A program made the position numbers and the translations under genes. From the NCBI GenBank assembly GCA_945285405.1, contig CALYQJ010000012.1, positions 1 through 50,612 on the forward strand: a stretch of DNA of 50,612 bases. Direction: 5' to 3'. The notes below the pieces were generated by a model. The model had not been told where the DNA came from, did not search any database, and was given only the letters and a program-made list of their open reading frames with translations. Below, one piece after another: positions 15,179 to 24,873 of the stretch (its first letter is position 1; each line of letters begins with the position of its first letter). This DNA comes from an uncultured Lactobacillaceae bacterium. GTDB taxonomy: Bacteria; Bacillota; Bacilli; Lactobacillales; Lactobacillaceae.

Positions 15179-17752
15179 TTGAATTTAAGAAAGTTGAAAA
15201 TTTTTTTCTTTGAAAAAAGAATCGGCTTTTATTTTCTTACTGCAATTTTATTTTTAATTAAAACCGATTTAACTTATCTCACTAAATTTAATTTAGGAGC
15301 GCAGACTTTTTTTCAAAAACTAATTATGTTTTTGAATCCTCTAGCTTCAGCACTTTTTTTGTTGGGGATAGGTTTATTTTTTAAAGGACGAAAATCCTAT
15401 ATCATTATTTTAGTCATTGATTTTTTAATGACAACACTGCTATTTGCTAATATTTTATATTATCGTGAGTTTTCTGACTTTTTAACGATTGAGGTAATTA
15501 GTAAAAGTGCACAAAATGCTAACGGCTTAGGCGGTAGTATTGTTGGAATTTTCAAAGTTTCAGATTTATTAGTTTATTTAGATTTGGTTATTTTGCTGAT
15601 TTTAATTTTTACTAAAGTGATTAAATTAAGTTCTGCTCCTTTAAAGATTTATCAATCTTTTACTTTAATTTTGATTTCTTTAGTAGCTTTTTGTGGTAAC
15701 TTATCTTTAGCTTACACTGATCGTTCAGGATTATTAACCAGAACTTTCGATAATAACTATATTGTTAAATATTTAGGAATTAATTTCTTTACTGGATATA
15801 ATACTTTTCGTGCTCATGAAACTAATGCAATTCGTTCTAAAGCTAATGCGAGTGATTTAAGTAGTGTTATTCGATATCTTGATCAACACCGTGTTCCGGC
15901 AAGTCCCCAGTATTTCGGCAAAGCTAAAGGGAAAAATGTGATTATTTTTCACTTAGAAAGTTTTCAGCAGTTTTTAATTGATTATAAGTATCATGGTAAG
16001 GTAGTTACGCCAAATATTAATGCCTTGTTTCACAATCCTAACTCCATTAGTTTCGACAACTTTTTTAATCAAGTTGGTGAAGGCAAAACTAGTGATGCTG
16101 AAATGATGTTGGAAAATTCTTTATTTGGTTTACCGGCCGGAGCTGCTATGAGCATGTATGGTAACGAGAATACTTTTACCGCTGCTCCCGCAATTTTGCA
16201 ACAACAGCAAAATTATACTACGGCGGTATTTCATGGAGGATGGCCTAGCTTTTGGAATCGAGATGTAACTTATAAAGGTTGGGGTTATAACACTTTTATT
16301 AGTCGTGGAGCTTTTTCTCAGAAAAAAGATTATTATTATGCTTACGGTTTAAAAGATAAAATTTTTCTGCAAGATACATCGAAGTATTTAAAGGAATTGC
16401 CTCAACCTTTCTATGCCAAGATAATTACGGTTTCTAATCATTACGATTTTAATTTTGATAAAAAAGATGTGACGATTGAACGTACTAATACAGGAGATAA
16501 AACAGTCGATGGCTATATTCAAACGGCGCGTTACTTAGATGAAGCTGTTGGTGAATTTATGACTTGGTTGCACCAAAGTGGCATGGCTAAGAATACTATC
16601 GTTGCTTTTTATGGTGATCATTATGGAATTTCAGATAACCATAAGCCAGCAGTCAAACAGCTTTTAGGTCGTGATCATTTTAATGAATTTGATGATGTTC
16701 AATTTCAACGTGTACCTTTAATTTTTTATTCCCCAGGGTTATCTGGTAAAATTGACCATACTTATGGAGGAGAAATTGATTTTTTGCCAACTTTGTTTGA
16801 TCTTTTAGGGATTGATAATTCAAAAACAATTCAATTTGGTCAAGATTTATTATCAGGTAAAAGTAATCAAATAGTGGCCCAGCGTAATGGTAATTTTGTT
16901 ACTCCCAAATACACTAAAGCTAAAGGTAAATATTATTTAACAACAACTGGCGAACATATTGCTTCTGAAAATGAAAGTGATAATGAAAAGTCAGAATTGG
17001 CTAATTTAAATAATGCAGTTACTACTCAGTTAAGCCTTTCTGATCGAGTAATTCAGCGCGATTTATTACGGTTCTATCAAACTCCAAATTTCAAAAAAGT
17101 TAAACGTACGGATTATTCCTATACTAATAAAGCTACAAAAAAATTATGGAAGAAATTTACAAATAATCCTAAAAATTATGATAATCAAGAAAAAGAATCT
17201 GGTTTAGCTAGTTACCCTTATGAAACGGATGCGCCAGAATTAATTTCTAAGGGAGAACGTCCGAATAATCGTTTAAATCCAGTTAAAGCATCAAATTTGG
17301 ATGATAACGATAAAGAAAAGATTACGAGTCATTTTAATGATTGGTTAGGCCAGCAAGTTAGTAAAAATAAATTAGCAGTGATGCTATTTGAACCGAAAAA
17401 TTTACAAGATAATTCATTTTATCAAGCGTCAAACGGCAAAATTGGTCAAAATAATAGTTATCCTTTGCATCCATTACAAAAACCGTTAATTATTTATCAT
17501 TCCAAAACTGGTAAACAAGGATTGGTTGATGGAGTAGGACAAGAAGATATCGATTTTAGTAAGCCATTTGAGGCTTATCTGTTAACTGATGATGGTAATA
17601 TTTATCAAGCGCGTTTATTTGATAGTACTTTTCCCGGAGTTTACAATGGAACTCCTATGACTGACACGCAGATGGTATATTATGTACCATTACCAGTAAC
17701 AAGTAGTGTTTTCTTAAAATATCAAGAGTTAATTAAAGACAATAATAAATAA
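15179..17752 (+). CDS. lipoteichoic acid synthase (LtaS type) with C-terminal extension
   Basis: 857 residues. Five hydrophobic helices (about 10-195) are followed by an extracellular sulfatase-fold domain (about 255-600). Its active-site residues are present: Glu260 in HLESF, nucleophile Thr304 in GEGKTSDAEM, His421 in SNHYDF, and Asp480/His481 in YGDHYG. The enzyme polymerises glycerol phosphate from phosphatidylglycerol onto the glycolipid anchor, matching the upstream glycosyltransferase. Usual length is about 650-720, so the last 200 or so residues are an extra, probably extracellular part of unknown role. The start is TTG with GGGAG 13 bases upstream. A four-codon frame ATG 15168 overlaps it and stops at TGA 15180-15182, which may couple translation. 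Confidence 0.9.
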   Translation: MNLRKLKIFFFEKRIGFYFLTAILFLIKTDLTYLTKFNLGAQTFFQKLIMFLNPLASALFLLGIGLFFKGRKSYIIILVIDFLMTTLLFANILYYREFSDFLTIEVISKSAQNANGLGGSIVGIFKVSDLLVYLDLVILLILIFTKVIKLSSAPLKIYQSFTLILISLVAFCGNLSLAYTDRSGLLTRTFDNNYIVKYLGINFFTGYNTFRAHETNAIRSKANASDLSSVIRYLDQHRVPASPQYFGKAKGKNVIIFHLESFQQFLIDYKYHGKVVTPNINALFHNPNSISFDNFFNQVGEGKTSDAEMMLENSLFGLPAGAAMSMYGNENTFTAAPAILQQQQNYTTAVFHGGWPSFWNRDVTYKGWGYNTFISRGAFSQKKDYYYAYGLKDKIFLQDTSKYLKELPQPFYAKIITVSNHYDFNFDKKDVTIERTNTGDKTVDGYIQTARYLDEAVGEFMTWLHQSGMAKNTIVAFYGDHYGISDNHKPAVKQLLGRDHFNEFDDVQFQRVPLIFYSPGLSGKIDHTYGGEIDFLPTLFDLLGIDNSKTIQFGQDLLSGKSNQIVAQRNGNFVTPKYTKAKGKYYLTTTGEHIASENESDNEKSELANLNNAVTTQLSLSDRVIQRDLLRFYQTPNFKKVKRTDYSYTNKATKKLWKKFTNNPKNYDNQEKESGLASYPYETDAPELISKGERPNNRLNPVKASNLDDNDKEKITSHFNDWLGQQVSKNKLAVMLFEPKNLQDNSFYQASNGKIGQNNSYPLHPLQKPLIIYHSKTGKQGLVDGVGQEDIDFSKPFEAYLLTDDGNIYQARLFDSTFPGVYNGTPMTDTQMVYYVPLPVTSSVFLKYQELIKDNNK

Positions 17753-17796
17753 TTTAAGTAAAGATTTGTTAATTAGATAGAATTAAGGAGCACTTT

Positions 17797-18261
17797 ATGA
17801 ATGAGAAAGAAAAAGCTGAAAAATTAAAAAAACTTACGGCAGAACAATTAGCAGTAACACAACAAGCAGCAACAGAAAAACCTTTTAGTGGAAAATATGA
17901 TGACTTTTATCGTCCAGGAATCTATGTGGATGTTGTTAGTGGTGAGCCATTATTTTCTTCTTTAGATAAATATGATGCTGGTTGTGGGTGGCCGTCTTTT
18001 ACGAAACCAATTGATAAAAAAGTAATAAAAGAAAAATCAGACTATTCTTTAGGGATGCAACGGACAGAAGTACGCAGTCAGGATGCTGATTCTCATTTAG
18101 GTCATGTATTTACTGATGGTCCTGAAGAAAAAGGTGGTTTGCGGTTTTGTATTAATTCAGCAGCTTTGCGTTTTGTTCCAGCTGCAGAATTAAAATTACA
18201 AGGTTATGGCGAATATGCCGCATTTTTTCCAAAAATAAAGCAGAAGACGAGGAAAGAATAA
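17797..18261 (+). CDS. msrB: peptide-methionine (R)-S-oxide reductase
   Basis: 154 residues. Contains [20 protein letters not shown] and the catalytic Cys118 in [12 protein letters not shown]. The two CxxC zinc pairs of other MsrB proteins are absent, so this is a zinc-free form. It reduces methionine-R-sulfoxide in proteins with thioredoxin. AAGGAG precedes the ATG. The stop overlaps the msrA start (TAATG), so both epimers are repaired by one operon. Confidence 0.95.
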   Translation: MNEKEKAEKLKKLTAEQLAVTQQAATEKPFSGKYDDFYRPGIYVDVVSGEPLFSSLDKYDAGCGWPSFTKPIDKKVIKEKSDYSLGMQRTEVRSQDADSHLGHVFTDGPEEKGGLRFCINSAALRFVPAAELKLQGYGEYAAFFPKIKQKTRKE

Positions 18262-18785
18262 TGGCGGAAGATACAGCAATCTTTGCAGGTGGGTGCTTTT
18301 GGTGTATGGTACAGCCTTTCGATACTTTGCCAGGTATTAAGAAAGTAGTTTCTGGTTATACGGGAGGAAATGTTCCTAATCCTACATATGAAGAGGTTTG
18401 TCAACATAAGACAGGTCATACCGAAGCAGTAAAAATTACTTTTGATCCGGAAATAATTAGTTATCAACAATTGGTTGAAATTTATTGGCAGCAAACTGAT
18501 CCAACAGATGCGATGGGACAATTTCAAGATAGGGGAGATAGTTATCGACCGGTAATCTTTGTTAATAGCCCGGAACAACGACGAATTGCGGAAGCTTCAA
18601 AAAAAGCATTAGTTGAATCAGGTAAATTTAAAGATCCTATTGTTACCCAAATTGAAGATGCAAAGCCTTTTTATTTGGCAGAAGATTATCATCAAGATTT
18701 CTACCGCAAAAATCCTTTGCGTTATGAATTAGAAGAATCTGGCGGCCGTAGCGCTTTTAAACGTAAATATTGGTCTAAGGATTAA
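18261..18785 (+). CDS. msrA: peptide-methionine (S)-S-oxide reductase
   Basis: 174 residues with the MsrA signature [12 protein letters not shown] (catalytic Cys12, second Cys15), [16 protein letters not shown] and [13 protein letters not shown]. It reduces methionine-S-sulfoxide. It is translationally coupled to msrB by a one-base overlap and closed by the terminator at 18793. Confidence 0.95.
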   Translation: MAEDTAIFAGGCFWCMVQPFDTLPGIKKVVSGYTGGNVPNPTYEEVCQHKTGHTEAVKITFDPEIISYQQLVEIYWQQTDPTDAMGQFQDRGDSYRPVIFVNSPEQRRIAEASKKALVESGKFKDPIVTQIEDAKPFYLAEDYHQDFYRKNPLRYELEESGGRSAFKRKYWSKD

Positions 18786-18792
18786 AAAAACG

Positions 18793-18822
18793 AAAAACTC
18801 GGTTTAATTACCGAGTTTTTTT
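18793..18822 (+). terminator. terminator after msrBA
   Basis: AAAAACTCGG and CCGAGTTTTT form a 10-bp stem around TTTAATTA, followed by T residues. Confidence 0.88.
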
Positions 18823-18846
18823 GATATTTAAATAATATTTTTAAAC

Positions 18847-18855
18847 TGTTATAAT
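18847..18855 (+). promoter_or_regulatory. extended -10 promoter of the malolactic genes
   Basis: TGTTATAAT is a perfect extended -10 element; no good -35 is visible at 17 bases. Transcription would start near 18862, about 30 bases before the malolactic gene. No MleR-type regulator gene is adjacent. Confidence 0.55.
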
Positions 18856-18893
18856 GAAAATATATTATAAAAATTAAGAAATCGAGGCAAAAA

Positions 18894-20522
18894 ATGTCGA
18901 ATCAAGCTACTGAAATTTTAAATAATCCTTTTTTAAATCATGGGACTGCATTTACAAAAGAAGAACGAGAAAAATTAGGATTACAAGGAATGTTGCCCCC
19001 GCAAATCCAAAGTTTGGAACAACAAGCTAAGATAACTTATCAACAATATCGCGGTTATCAATCAAACTTAGATCGTAGACGCTTTTTAATGACAATTTTT
19101 AATACCAATCGGGTTTTGTTTTTTAAAATTTTTAGTGAACATGTAATGGAAATGATGCCAGTAGTTTATGATCCGACTATTGCCCAAACTATTGAAAATT
19201 ATAGTGATCTTTTTGTTGATCCACAAAATGCAACTTTTTTGACTATTGATCAACAAGACGAAATGAAGCAATCCTTAATCAATGCTGCTGCTGGTCGTTC
19301 GATAAAATTAATTGTGGTTACTGATGGACAGGCAATTTTAGGTATTGGTGATTGGGGTACTCAGGGTGTTGATATTTCTGTTGGTAAATTAATGGTTTAT
19401 ACAGCTGCGGCTGGAATTGATCCAGCGACGGTTTTACCAGTAGTTTTAGACGTTGGTACCGATAACCAAAAACTTTTAAATAATCCTAACTACTTAGGTT
19501 TACATCAACATCGGGTTAGCGGTAAGGAGTATGACCAGTTTATTGATAATTTTGTAGAAACAGTTGAAGAGTTGTTTCCAGATTTATATTTACATTTTGA
19601 AGATTTTGGTCGTGATCATGCGGCTAGTATCTTAAAAAGATATCAAAATAAAATTTTAACTTTTAACGATGATATTCAAGGTACTGGAATTATTGTTTTA
19701 GCAGGAATTCTAGGGGCATTAAAAATTAGTGGTGAAAAACTAACTGACCAAAAGTATCTATGCTATGGTGCTGGAACTGCTGGTACGGGAATAGTTTCTC
19801 AGTTAATGTTAGAAATGGAAAATTCTGGGTTATCACCTGAGGAAGCAAAAAAACATTTCTATTTAGTTGACCGACAAGGATTATTATTTGAAGATACACC
19901 TGATCTAACTCCAGAACAACGCGAATTTACACGTAAACGGAGTGAATTTAGTCATCCTGATTCTTTAAAAGATTTAAAAGATATTGTCGCTGAAATTCAT
20001 CCTACTATTTTGGTTGGTACTTCGACTCAGTCAGGAGCTTTTACCGAAGAAGTAGTTAAAGAAATGACATCACATACTGCTCGACCGATTATTTTTCCAA
20101 TTTCTAATCCAACTCAATTGGCGGAAGCAACTGCTTCAGATTTAATTAATTGGTCTGATGGTAAGGCCTTGGTTGCAACAGGAATCCCTGCCGATCCAGT
20201 AATCTTCCGTGGGGTCAATTATGAAATTGGTCAAGCTAATAATGCGTTAGTATATCCAGGATTAGGTTTAGGAGCAATTGCCGCTAAAGCTAAAACTTTA
20301 AGTAAAGGGATGATTAGTGCAGCAGCTCATTCTTTAGGTAACTTGGTCGATTCAAAGAAGCCGGGAGCAGCAGTTTTACCTCCGGTTTCTCAATTATCAA
20401 TTTTTTCACAAACAGTTGCGGAAAATGTTTGTAACCAAGCTATTAAAGAAGGTGTTAGCAAAGAGCAATTAGTATCAGCTAAAGATGCAGTAACTAATTT
20501 GAGATGGGAACCTAAATATTAG
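18894..20522 (+). CDS. mleA: malolactic enzyme
   Basis: 542 residues, typical for malolactic enzyme of lactic acid bacteria, which decarboxylates L-malate directly to L-lactate with NAD and Mn. Related to malic enzyme: metal-binding [13 protein letters not shown], then [20 protein letters not shown] (acidic pair about residue 259-260), the NAD site [13 protein letters not shown], and [17 protein letters not shown] precedes the ATG. The malate permease follows after 29 bases. The pair gives malate uptake, lactate export and deacidification with energy gain. A soluble NAD-malic enzyme is the alternative, but the neighbour and length favour the malolactic type. Confidence 0.92.
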   Translation: MSNQATEILNNPFLNHGTAFTKEEREKLGLQGMLPPQIQSLEQQAKITYQQYRGYQSNLDRRRFLMTIFNTNRVLFFKIFSEHVMEMMPVVYDPTIAQTIENYSDLFVDPQNATFLTIDQQDEMKQSLINAAAGRSIKLIVVTDGQAILGIGDWGTQGVDISVGKLMVYTAAAGIDPATVLPVVLDVGTDNQKLLNNPNYLGLHQHRVSGKEYDQFIDNFVETVEELFPDLYLHFEDFGRDHAASILKRYQNKILTFNDDIQGTGIIVLAGILGALKISGEKLTDQKYLCYGAGTAGTGIVSQLMLEMENSGLSPEEAKKHFYLVDRQGLLFEDTPDLTPEQREFTRKRSEFSHPDSLKDLKDIVAEIHPTILVGTSTQSGAFTEEVVKEMTSHTARPIIFPISNPTQLAEATASDLINWSDGKALVATGIPADPVIFRGVNYEIGQANNALVYPGLGLGAIAAKAKTLSKGMISAAAHSLGNLVDSKKPGAAVLPPVSQLSIFSQTVAENVCNQAIKEGVSKEQLVSAKDAVTNLRWEPKY

Positions 20523-20551
20523 TTTGTATTTTCAAAAGGAGGCTTGTAAAG

Positions 20552-21517
20552 ATGCAAGCAGTAATTGCTTCACTTCAAAGTGTTGCTGAAATTATTATTG
20601 TTATCGCTTTGGGTTATTGGTTACGTAAGTCTGGTAAACTGGGAGATCAGTTTCGCGGAAATATTTCATTTTTAATTATGAATATTGCCTTACCTGCTTC
20701 AATTTTTGTTTCGGTTTTAAAATATTTAACACGGGATAAATTAGTAGGGCTTACCGGAGGTTTAATTTATGCTGTTGCTAGTTGTGCTGCAAGTTATCTG
20801 TTAGGATGGATTTTGACGAAAATTTTAAAAATTCGTCCTGGTCGGCGGGGTACATTTATCAATATGTTTGCTAATGCTAATACAATTTTTATTGGATTAC
20901 CGCTTAACATAGCTTTGTTTGGCGAACAAAGTTTACCTTATTTTTTGGTATATTATGTTGCTAATACAGTTTCTACTTGGGCAGTTGGTGTTTTCTTTAT
21001 TTCAGCTGATGACCCTAGCCTTAAACCAGGAACTACGAAAAAATTTAATTGGAAAAAATTATTACCACCGCCATTAGTTGGCTTTCTAATTGCATTGGTA
21101 TTCCTTTTAATTGCAATTCCTGTACCTCCATTTATTAATAATACTTTAAATATGGTTGGTGGAATTGTGACACCGATGTCATTAATTTATATCGGAATTA
21201 TTTTAGCAGATGCTGGTTTGCGCTCTATTCGTTTTGATCGTGATACAATTTGGGGATTAATTGGGCGTTTTGTTTTTGCCCCAGCTTTTATGATTATCTT
21301 CATTTTAATTGGTGCTCATTTAGGAGCAGCGATTCCGCAAATGGAACAAAGTACTTTAGTTGTTCAAGCAGCTACACCTGGATTGGCAATTATGCCAATT
21401 TTAGTAGGGCAAGCACATGGTGATGTAAAATATGCAACTAACTTAGTAACGACTAGTACAGTGTTATTTGTCATCGTAATTCCAATTGTTATGGAGTTAA
21501 GTAATTTAATTTTTTGA
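20552..21517 (+). CDS. mleP: malate permease, auxin efflux carrier family
   Basis: 321 residues with about ten hydrophobic helices and the AEC-family pattern near the centre (NANTIFIGLPLNIALFGE, then PYFLVYYVANT). In lactic acid bacteria this carrier next to the malolactic gene takes up malate. AAAGGAGG is well placed before the ATG. Same transcript as the malolactic enzyme, ended by the hairpin at 21528. Confidence 0.88.
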   Translation: MQAVIASLQSVAEIIIVIALGYWLRKSGKLGDQFRGNISFLIMNIALPASIFVSVLKYLTRDKLVGLTGGLIYAVASCAASYLLGWILTKILKIRPGRRGTFINMFANANTIFIGLPLNIALFGEQSLPYFLVYYVANTVSTWAVGVFFISADDPSLKPGTTKKFNWKKLLPPPLVGFLIALVFLLIAIPVPPFINNTLNMVGGIVTPMSLIYIGIILADAGLRSIRFDRDTIWGLIGRFVFAPAFMIIFILIGAHLGAAIPQMEQSTLVVQAATPGLAIMPILVGQAHGDVKYATNLVTTSTVLFVIVIPIVMELSNLIF

Positions 21518-21527
21518 TAATCATTTT

Positions 21528-21561
21528 AAAAAAGGCGATGCCTACTGGTATCGCCTTTTTT
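21528..21561 (+). terminator. terminator after the malolactic operon
   Basis: AAAAAGGCGAT and ATCGCCTTTTTT pair across GCCTACTGGT. Confidence 0.88.
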
Positions 21562-21570
21562 GTTATAAAA

Positions 21571-21599
21571 TTCGCAATGTTTTGGGGGTCTGGTACAAT
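21571..21599 (+). promoter_or_regulatory. promoter of the shikimate operon
   Basis: TTCGCA at 21571-21576 and TACAAT at 21594-21599 are spaced 17 bases, with TGG directly before the -10 as an extended element. It lies about 45 bases before aroF. I see no T-box or attenuator in the short leader. Confidence 0.65.
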
Positions 21600-21644
21600 T
21601 TTTTATAGATTCTTTTTAAACTAAATTGAAAAAGGAGTAAAAAA

Positions 21645-22628
21645 ATGATTATTCAGTTTAATCAAGTGAAAGATGCACAAAAAGCTCAGGAAGTTGCAAT
21701 AGCTGCCAAAAAAATAGCTTTTGTTCATCAAGATCGAGTGGCATATCCCCAACTTTCCCGAATTAGTGAAATTCCCGGTTACGATGCAAAAAAAGTAAAA
21801 AAAGTTTACGAAAAACATCCTACTTATGTTAAATCCAGTCGTCTATTCCATCCGGAAGATACAATTATCCGTACACCCCATAGCAAAATTGGTGGTAATA
21901 ATTTTACATTGATGGCTGGTCCTGATTCTATCGAATCTGCAGCTCATGTGTTAAAAATGGCACAAGCAGTTAATGAGATTGGGGGAACAGTCTTGAGAGG
22001 TGGGTCATTTAAACCCCGCACTTCACCTTATACTTTTCAGGGATTGGGTGAAGAAGGTTTGAAATTTCACCGTGAGGCTGCAGATAAAGTAGGAATGGAC
22101 ATGGTTACAGAAATCATGGATTCTCGGGATGTAGACTTGGTTGGTAAATATACTGATATTTTCCAAGTAGGTGCCCGAAATATGCAAAACTTTTCTTTAT
22201 TAAAAGCTTTAAGTACTCAAAATAAACCAATTCTTTTAAAACGAGGCATGGCAGCAACAATTGATGACTTACTAAATGCGGCTGAGTATCTTGCAGCTGG
22301 AGGTAATGAGCAAATTATTTTAGTAGAACGTGGTATTAGAACTTTTGATAATAAATATACTAGAAATACTTTTGATGTTGGCGCAATTCCGGTGTTGAAG
22401 CAATTGACTCATTATCCTGTAATTGGAGACCCTTCGCATGCTGCCGGTTTTAATGAATTAGTTACTCCTATCGCTTTAGCTGCATGTGCTGCTGGTGCTC
22501 AAGGATTAATTATTGAAATTCATGATCATCCAAAGCAAGCTTTTGTGGATGGACGACAAGCATTAACTCCTGAACAATTAAAAATACTTAATGATAAAGC
22601 ACAAGCAATTCATCAATTATTATCATGA
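21645..22628 (+). CDS. aroF: DAHP synthase, type I-beta, with Asp at the metal-ligand Cys position
   Basis: 327 residues: an N-terminal ferredoxin-like regulatory domain (about 1-75) and a TIM barrel with VLRGGSFKPRTSPYTFQG, QVGARNMQNF, LLKRGMAAT, IGDPSHAAG and a C-terminal IIEIHDHPKQAFVDG. It joins phosphoenolpyruvate and erythrose 4-phosphate, the first shikimate-pathway step. The motif normally read as GPCS is here GPDS (codon GAT, Asp94), so the Cys metal ligand is replaced, while the His, Glu and Asp ligands appear kept. AAAAAGGAG precedes the ATG. The stop overlaps aroB (ATGA). The N-terminal domain suggests feedback control by an aromatic product. Confidence 0.93.
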   Translation: MIIQFNQVKDAQKAQEVAIAAKKIAFVHQDRVAYPQLSRISEIPGYDAKKVKKVYEKHPTYVKSSRLFHPEDTIIRTPHSKIGGNNFTLMAGPDSIESAAHVLKMAQAVNEIGGTVLRGGSFKPRTSPYTFQGLGEEGLKFHREAADKVGMDMVTEIMDSRDVDLVGKYTDIFQVGARNMQNFSLLKALSTQNKPILLKRGMAATIDDLLNAAEYLAAGGNEQIILVERGIRTFDNKYTRNTFDVGAIPVLKQLTHYPVIGDPSHAAGFNELVTPIALAACAAGAQGLIIEIHDHPKQAFVDGRQALTPEQLKILNDKAQAIHQLLS

Positions 22629-23716
22629 TTCAAGTAAAAATATCATCTTCAATTAAGAATTACCAAATTATTATTAAAGAAGGAATTAAGGACACAGCGG
22701 GATCTCTGATTAGTTCAATTTGGTCACCTCGTAAAGTGGGAATTGTAAGCGATGAAAATGTAGCTACTTTGTATCTTGATGACTTATCTAAGCAACTAAA
22801 TGCATTAGGATTTGAGATTAAGCCTTTGGTAGTTCCTGCAGGCGAGAACAGTAAATCTCTAACACAAGTAGCAGATTTAATTAAACAAATGGCTCAAGTT
22901 GGTTTTACTCGTGATGATGGATTAATTGCCCTGGGTGGGGGGATGATTGGAGATTTAACTGGCTTGACAGCAAATTTATATATGCGTGGAATTGCTTATT
23001 TGCAAATTCCTACTTCGCTCACTGCACAAGTCGATTCTAGTGTTGGTGGAAAAACGGCCGTTAATTTGGCTGGAATTAAAAATATTTTGGGTACTTTTTA
23101 TCAACCAGATTTAGTAATAGTGGATCCAATCTATCTTAGAACTTTATCAAATCGAGATTTAGTTGAAGGCTATGGTGAAGTTGTTAAAACTAGTGCATTA
23201 GCAGGTGCAGATTTTTTTGATTTAACTGGAAGTATTCAAAATGTTGCAGCAATTAGACAAAATGCTTTGACTTTAATTGAAAAGGCAATTACTTATAAAG
23301 CTCAAATAATAATGGCTGATGAGAAAGAAGCAGGTAATCGGAAATTTTTAAATTTTGGCCATACTTTTGGTCATCCAATCGAGGCTTTAAATCATGGCCA
23401 AATGCGACATGGTGAAGCAGTTAGTATCGGTATGGTAACTTTAACGCGAATTTTTGAAAAAGCTAAAATTAGTCCCGCTGGCTTGACGCAAGAACTTATT
23501 CAGCGGTTAAAAACAGTTGGACTACCAATATCATCTAATTTAATTGGGAGTCCTGGGTTTATTAGTTTGTTAAAAAATGATAAAAAAAATCGTCATGGAA
23601 TTTTAAATCTAGTGGTGCTCAAAGCAGTAGGCCATCCAATTATTGTATTAGAACCACTTAATCAGGTTGAAGATTTATTGAAGGGAGTAGTTCATGAATT
23701 ACATTACTGCCGGTGA
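22625..23716 (+). CDS. aroB: 3-dehydroquinate synthase
   Basis: 363 residues. NAD-binding and catalytic motifs are clear: DDGLIALGGGMIGDLTG, TSLTAQVDSSVGGKTAVNL and FGHTFGHPIEAL with metal-binding His. It cyclises DAHP to 3-dehydroquinate. It begins within an ATGA overlap with aroF and overlaps aroC by 23 bases, so the operon is translationally coupled. Confidence 0.96.
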   Translation: MIQVKISSSIKNYQIIIKEGIKDTAGSLISSIWSPRKVGIVSDENVATLYLDDLSKQLNALGFEIKPLVVPAGENSKSLTQVADLIKQMAQVGFTRDDGLIALGGGMIGDLTGLTANLYMRGIAYLQIPTSLTAQVDSSVGGKTAVNLAGIKNILGTFYQPDLVIVDPIYLRTLSNRDLVEGYGEVVKTSALAGADFFDLTGSIQNVAAIRQNALTLIEKAITYKAQIIMADEKEAGNRKFLNFGHTFGHPIEALNHGQMRHGEAVSIGMVTLTRIFEKAKISPAGLTQELIQRLKTVGLPISSNLIGSPGFISLLKNDKKNRHGILNLVVLKAVGHPIIVLEPLNQVEDLLKGVVHELHYCR

Positions 23717-24872
23717 ATCACATGGTCCCCAAGAAACCGCGATTATTCAAGGAATTCCGGCAGGATTAACTTTGACGAAAGCGGATATTAATAAGGAATT
23801 GGCGCGTCGTCAAAAAGCATATGGTCGCGGTCAGCGACAAAAGATTGAAACTGATCAAATTGAATTTCTTAGTGGTATCCGTCATCAAGTGACTCTGGGA
23901 TCCCCCATTACTTTGGTTGTTAAAAATTTAGATTATCAAAATTGGCAAGAAATTATGGATCCCTATCAAAAAATCAATCTTAATAATTCACGTCGTCAGG
24001 TTTTAAGACCGCGACCTGGCCATGCGGATTTAGTTGGGGCCATGAAATATCGCCAACATCTAGATTTACGTAACATTCTTGAACGTTCAAGTGCCCGTGA
24101 AACAACTATGAGAGTTGCTGTTGGGGCAGTTGCTAAGAAATTATTAAAGGAGCTTGGAATTGATATCCATGGTTTTGTTAGTCAAATTGGTTCAGTAAAG
24201 ACGCCAATATCATTATTAGCAAAATATCATACATTAGCCCAAGTGCGTCAAGTAAGTGAGCAATTTTTAACGCGTACACTAGATGCGACTACTGATAAAG
24301 CAATGAAGACAGCAATTGACCAAGCAAAAAAAGATGGTGATACTTTAGGTGGAACGGTATGTGTCTTAGCTACTGGAGTTATGCCTGGATTAGGGTCATA
24401 TGTTAGTGCTGATACTAAATTAGATGCAAAAATTGCTCAAGCTTTGATTGGAATAAACGCTTTTAAAGGAGTTGATTTTGGATTTGGTTTTGCAAATGCT
24501 GATAAAAAGGGCAGTGAATTAATGGATGAAATCTTTTGGTCACCAAAACGAGGATTTTATCGCGGTTCAAATCACTTAGGAGGATTTGAAGGAGGAATGA
24601 CTACCGGAGAAATGATTGTGGTTCGAGGATTAATTAAACCAATTCCAACTTTATATCATCCATTGAGAAGTGTTAATATTCAAACTCACCAAGAACAAAA
24701 AGCTAGTATTGAACGTTCAGATACCACTGCTGTCACTGCAGGAGCGGTAATAGCTGAATCTATGGTTGCAATTGTTTTAGCTCAAGAAATATTAGATCAG
24801 TTTGATACTAATAGTCTCCAACGATTAAAAGAACAAGTAGCAGTTTATCGCCAAGAAATTCGAGATTTTTAA
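23694..24872 (+). CDS. aroC: chorismate synthase
   Basis: 392 residues. Starts MNYITAGESHGPQ, the chorismate synthase signature, followed by RRQKAYGRGQRQKIE, RPGHADLVGAMKY and RSSARETTMRVAVGAVAK. It converts EPSP to chorismate using reduced FMN. GGGAG lies in the overlapping end of aroB. It precedes aroA by one base. Confidence 0.96.
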   Translation: MNYITAGESHGPQETAIIQGIPAGLTLTKADINKELARRQKAYGRGQRQKIETDQIEFLSGIRHQVTLGSPITLVVKNLDYQNWQEIMDPYQKINLNNSRRQVLRPRPGHADLVGAMKYRQHLDLRNILERSSARETTMRVAVGAVAKKLLKELGIDIHGFVSQIGSVKTPISLLAKYHTLAQVRQVSEQFLTRTLDATTDKAMKTAIDQAKKDGDTLGGTVCVLATGVMPGLGSYVSADTKLDAKIAQALIGINAFKGVDFGFGFANADKKGSELMDEIFWSPKRGFYRGSNHLGGFEGGMTTGEMIVVRGLIKPIPTLYHPLRSVNIQTHQEQKASIERSDTTAVTAGAVIAESMVAIVLAQEILDQFDTNSLQRLKEQVAVYRQEIRDF

Positions 24873-24873
24873 A

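Noticed and set aside
21600-21644. T-box or attenuator before the aromatic operon
   Set aside because: The leader is only about 40 bases and shows no T-box sequence or terminator hairpin.
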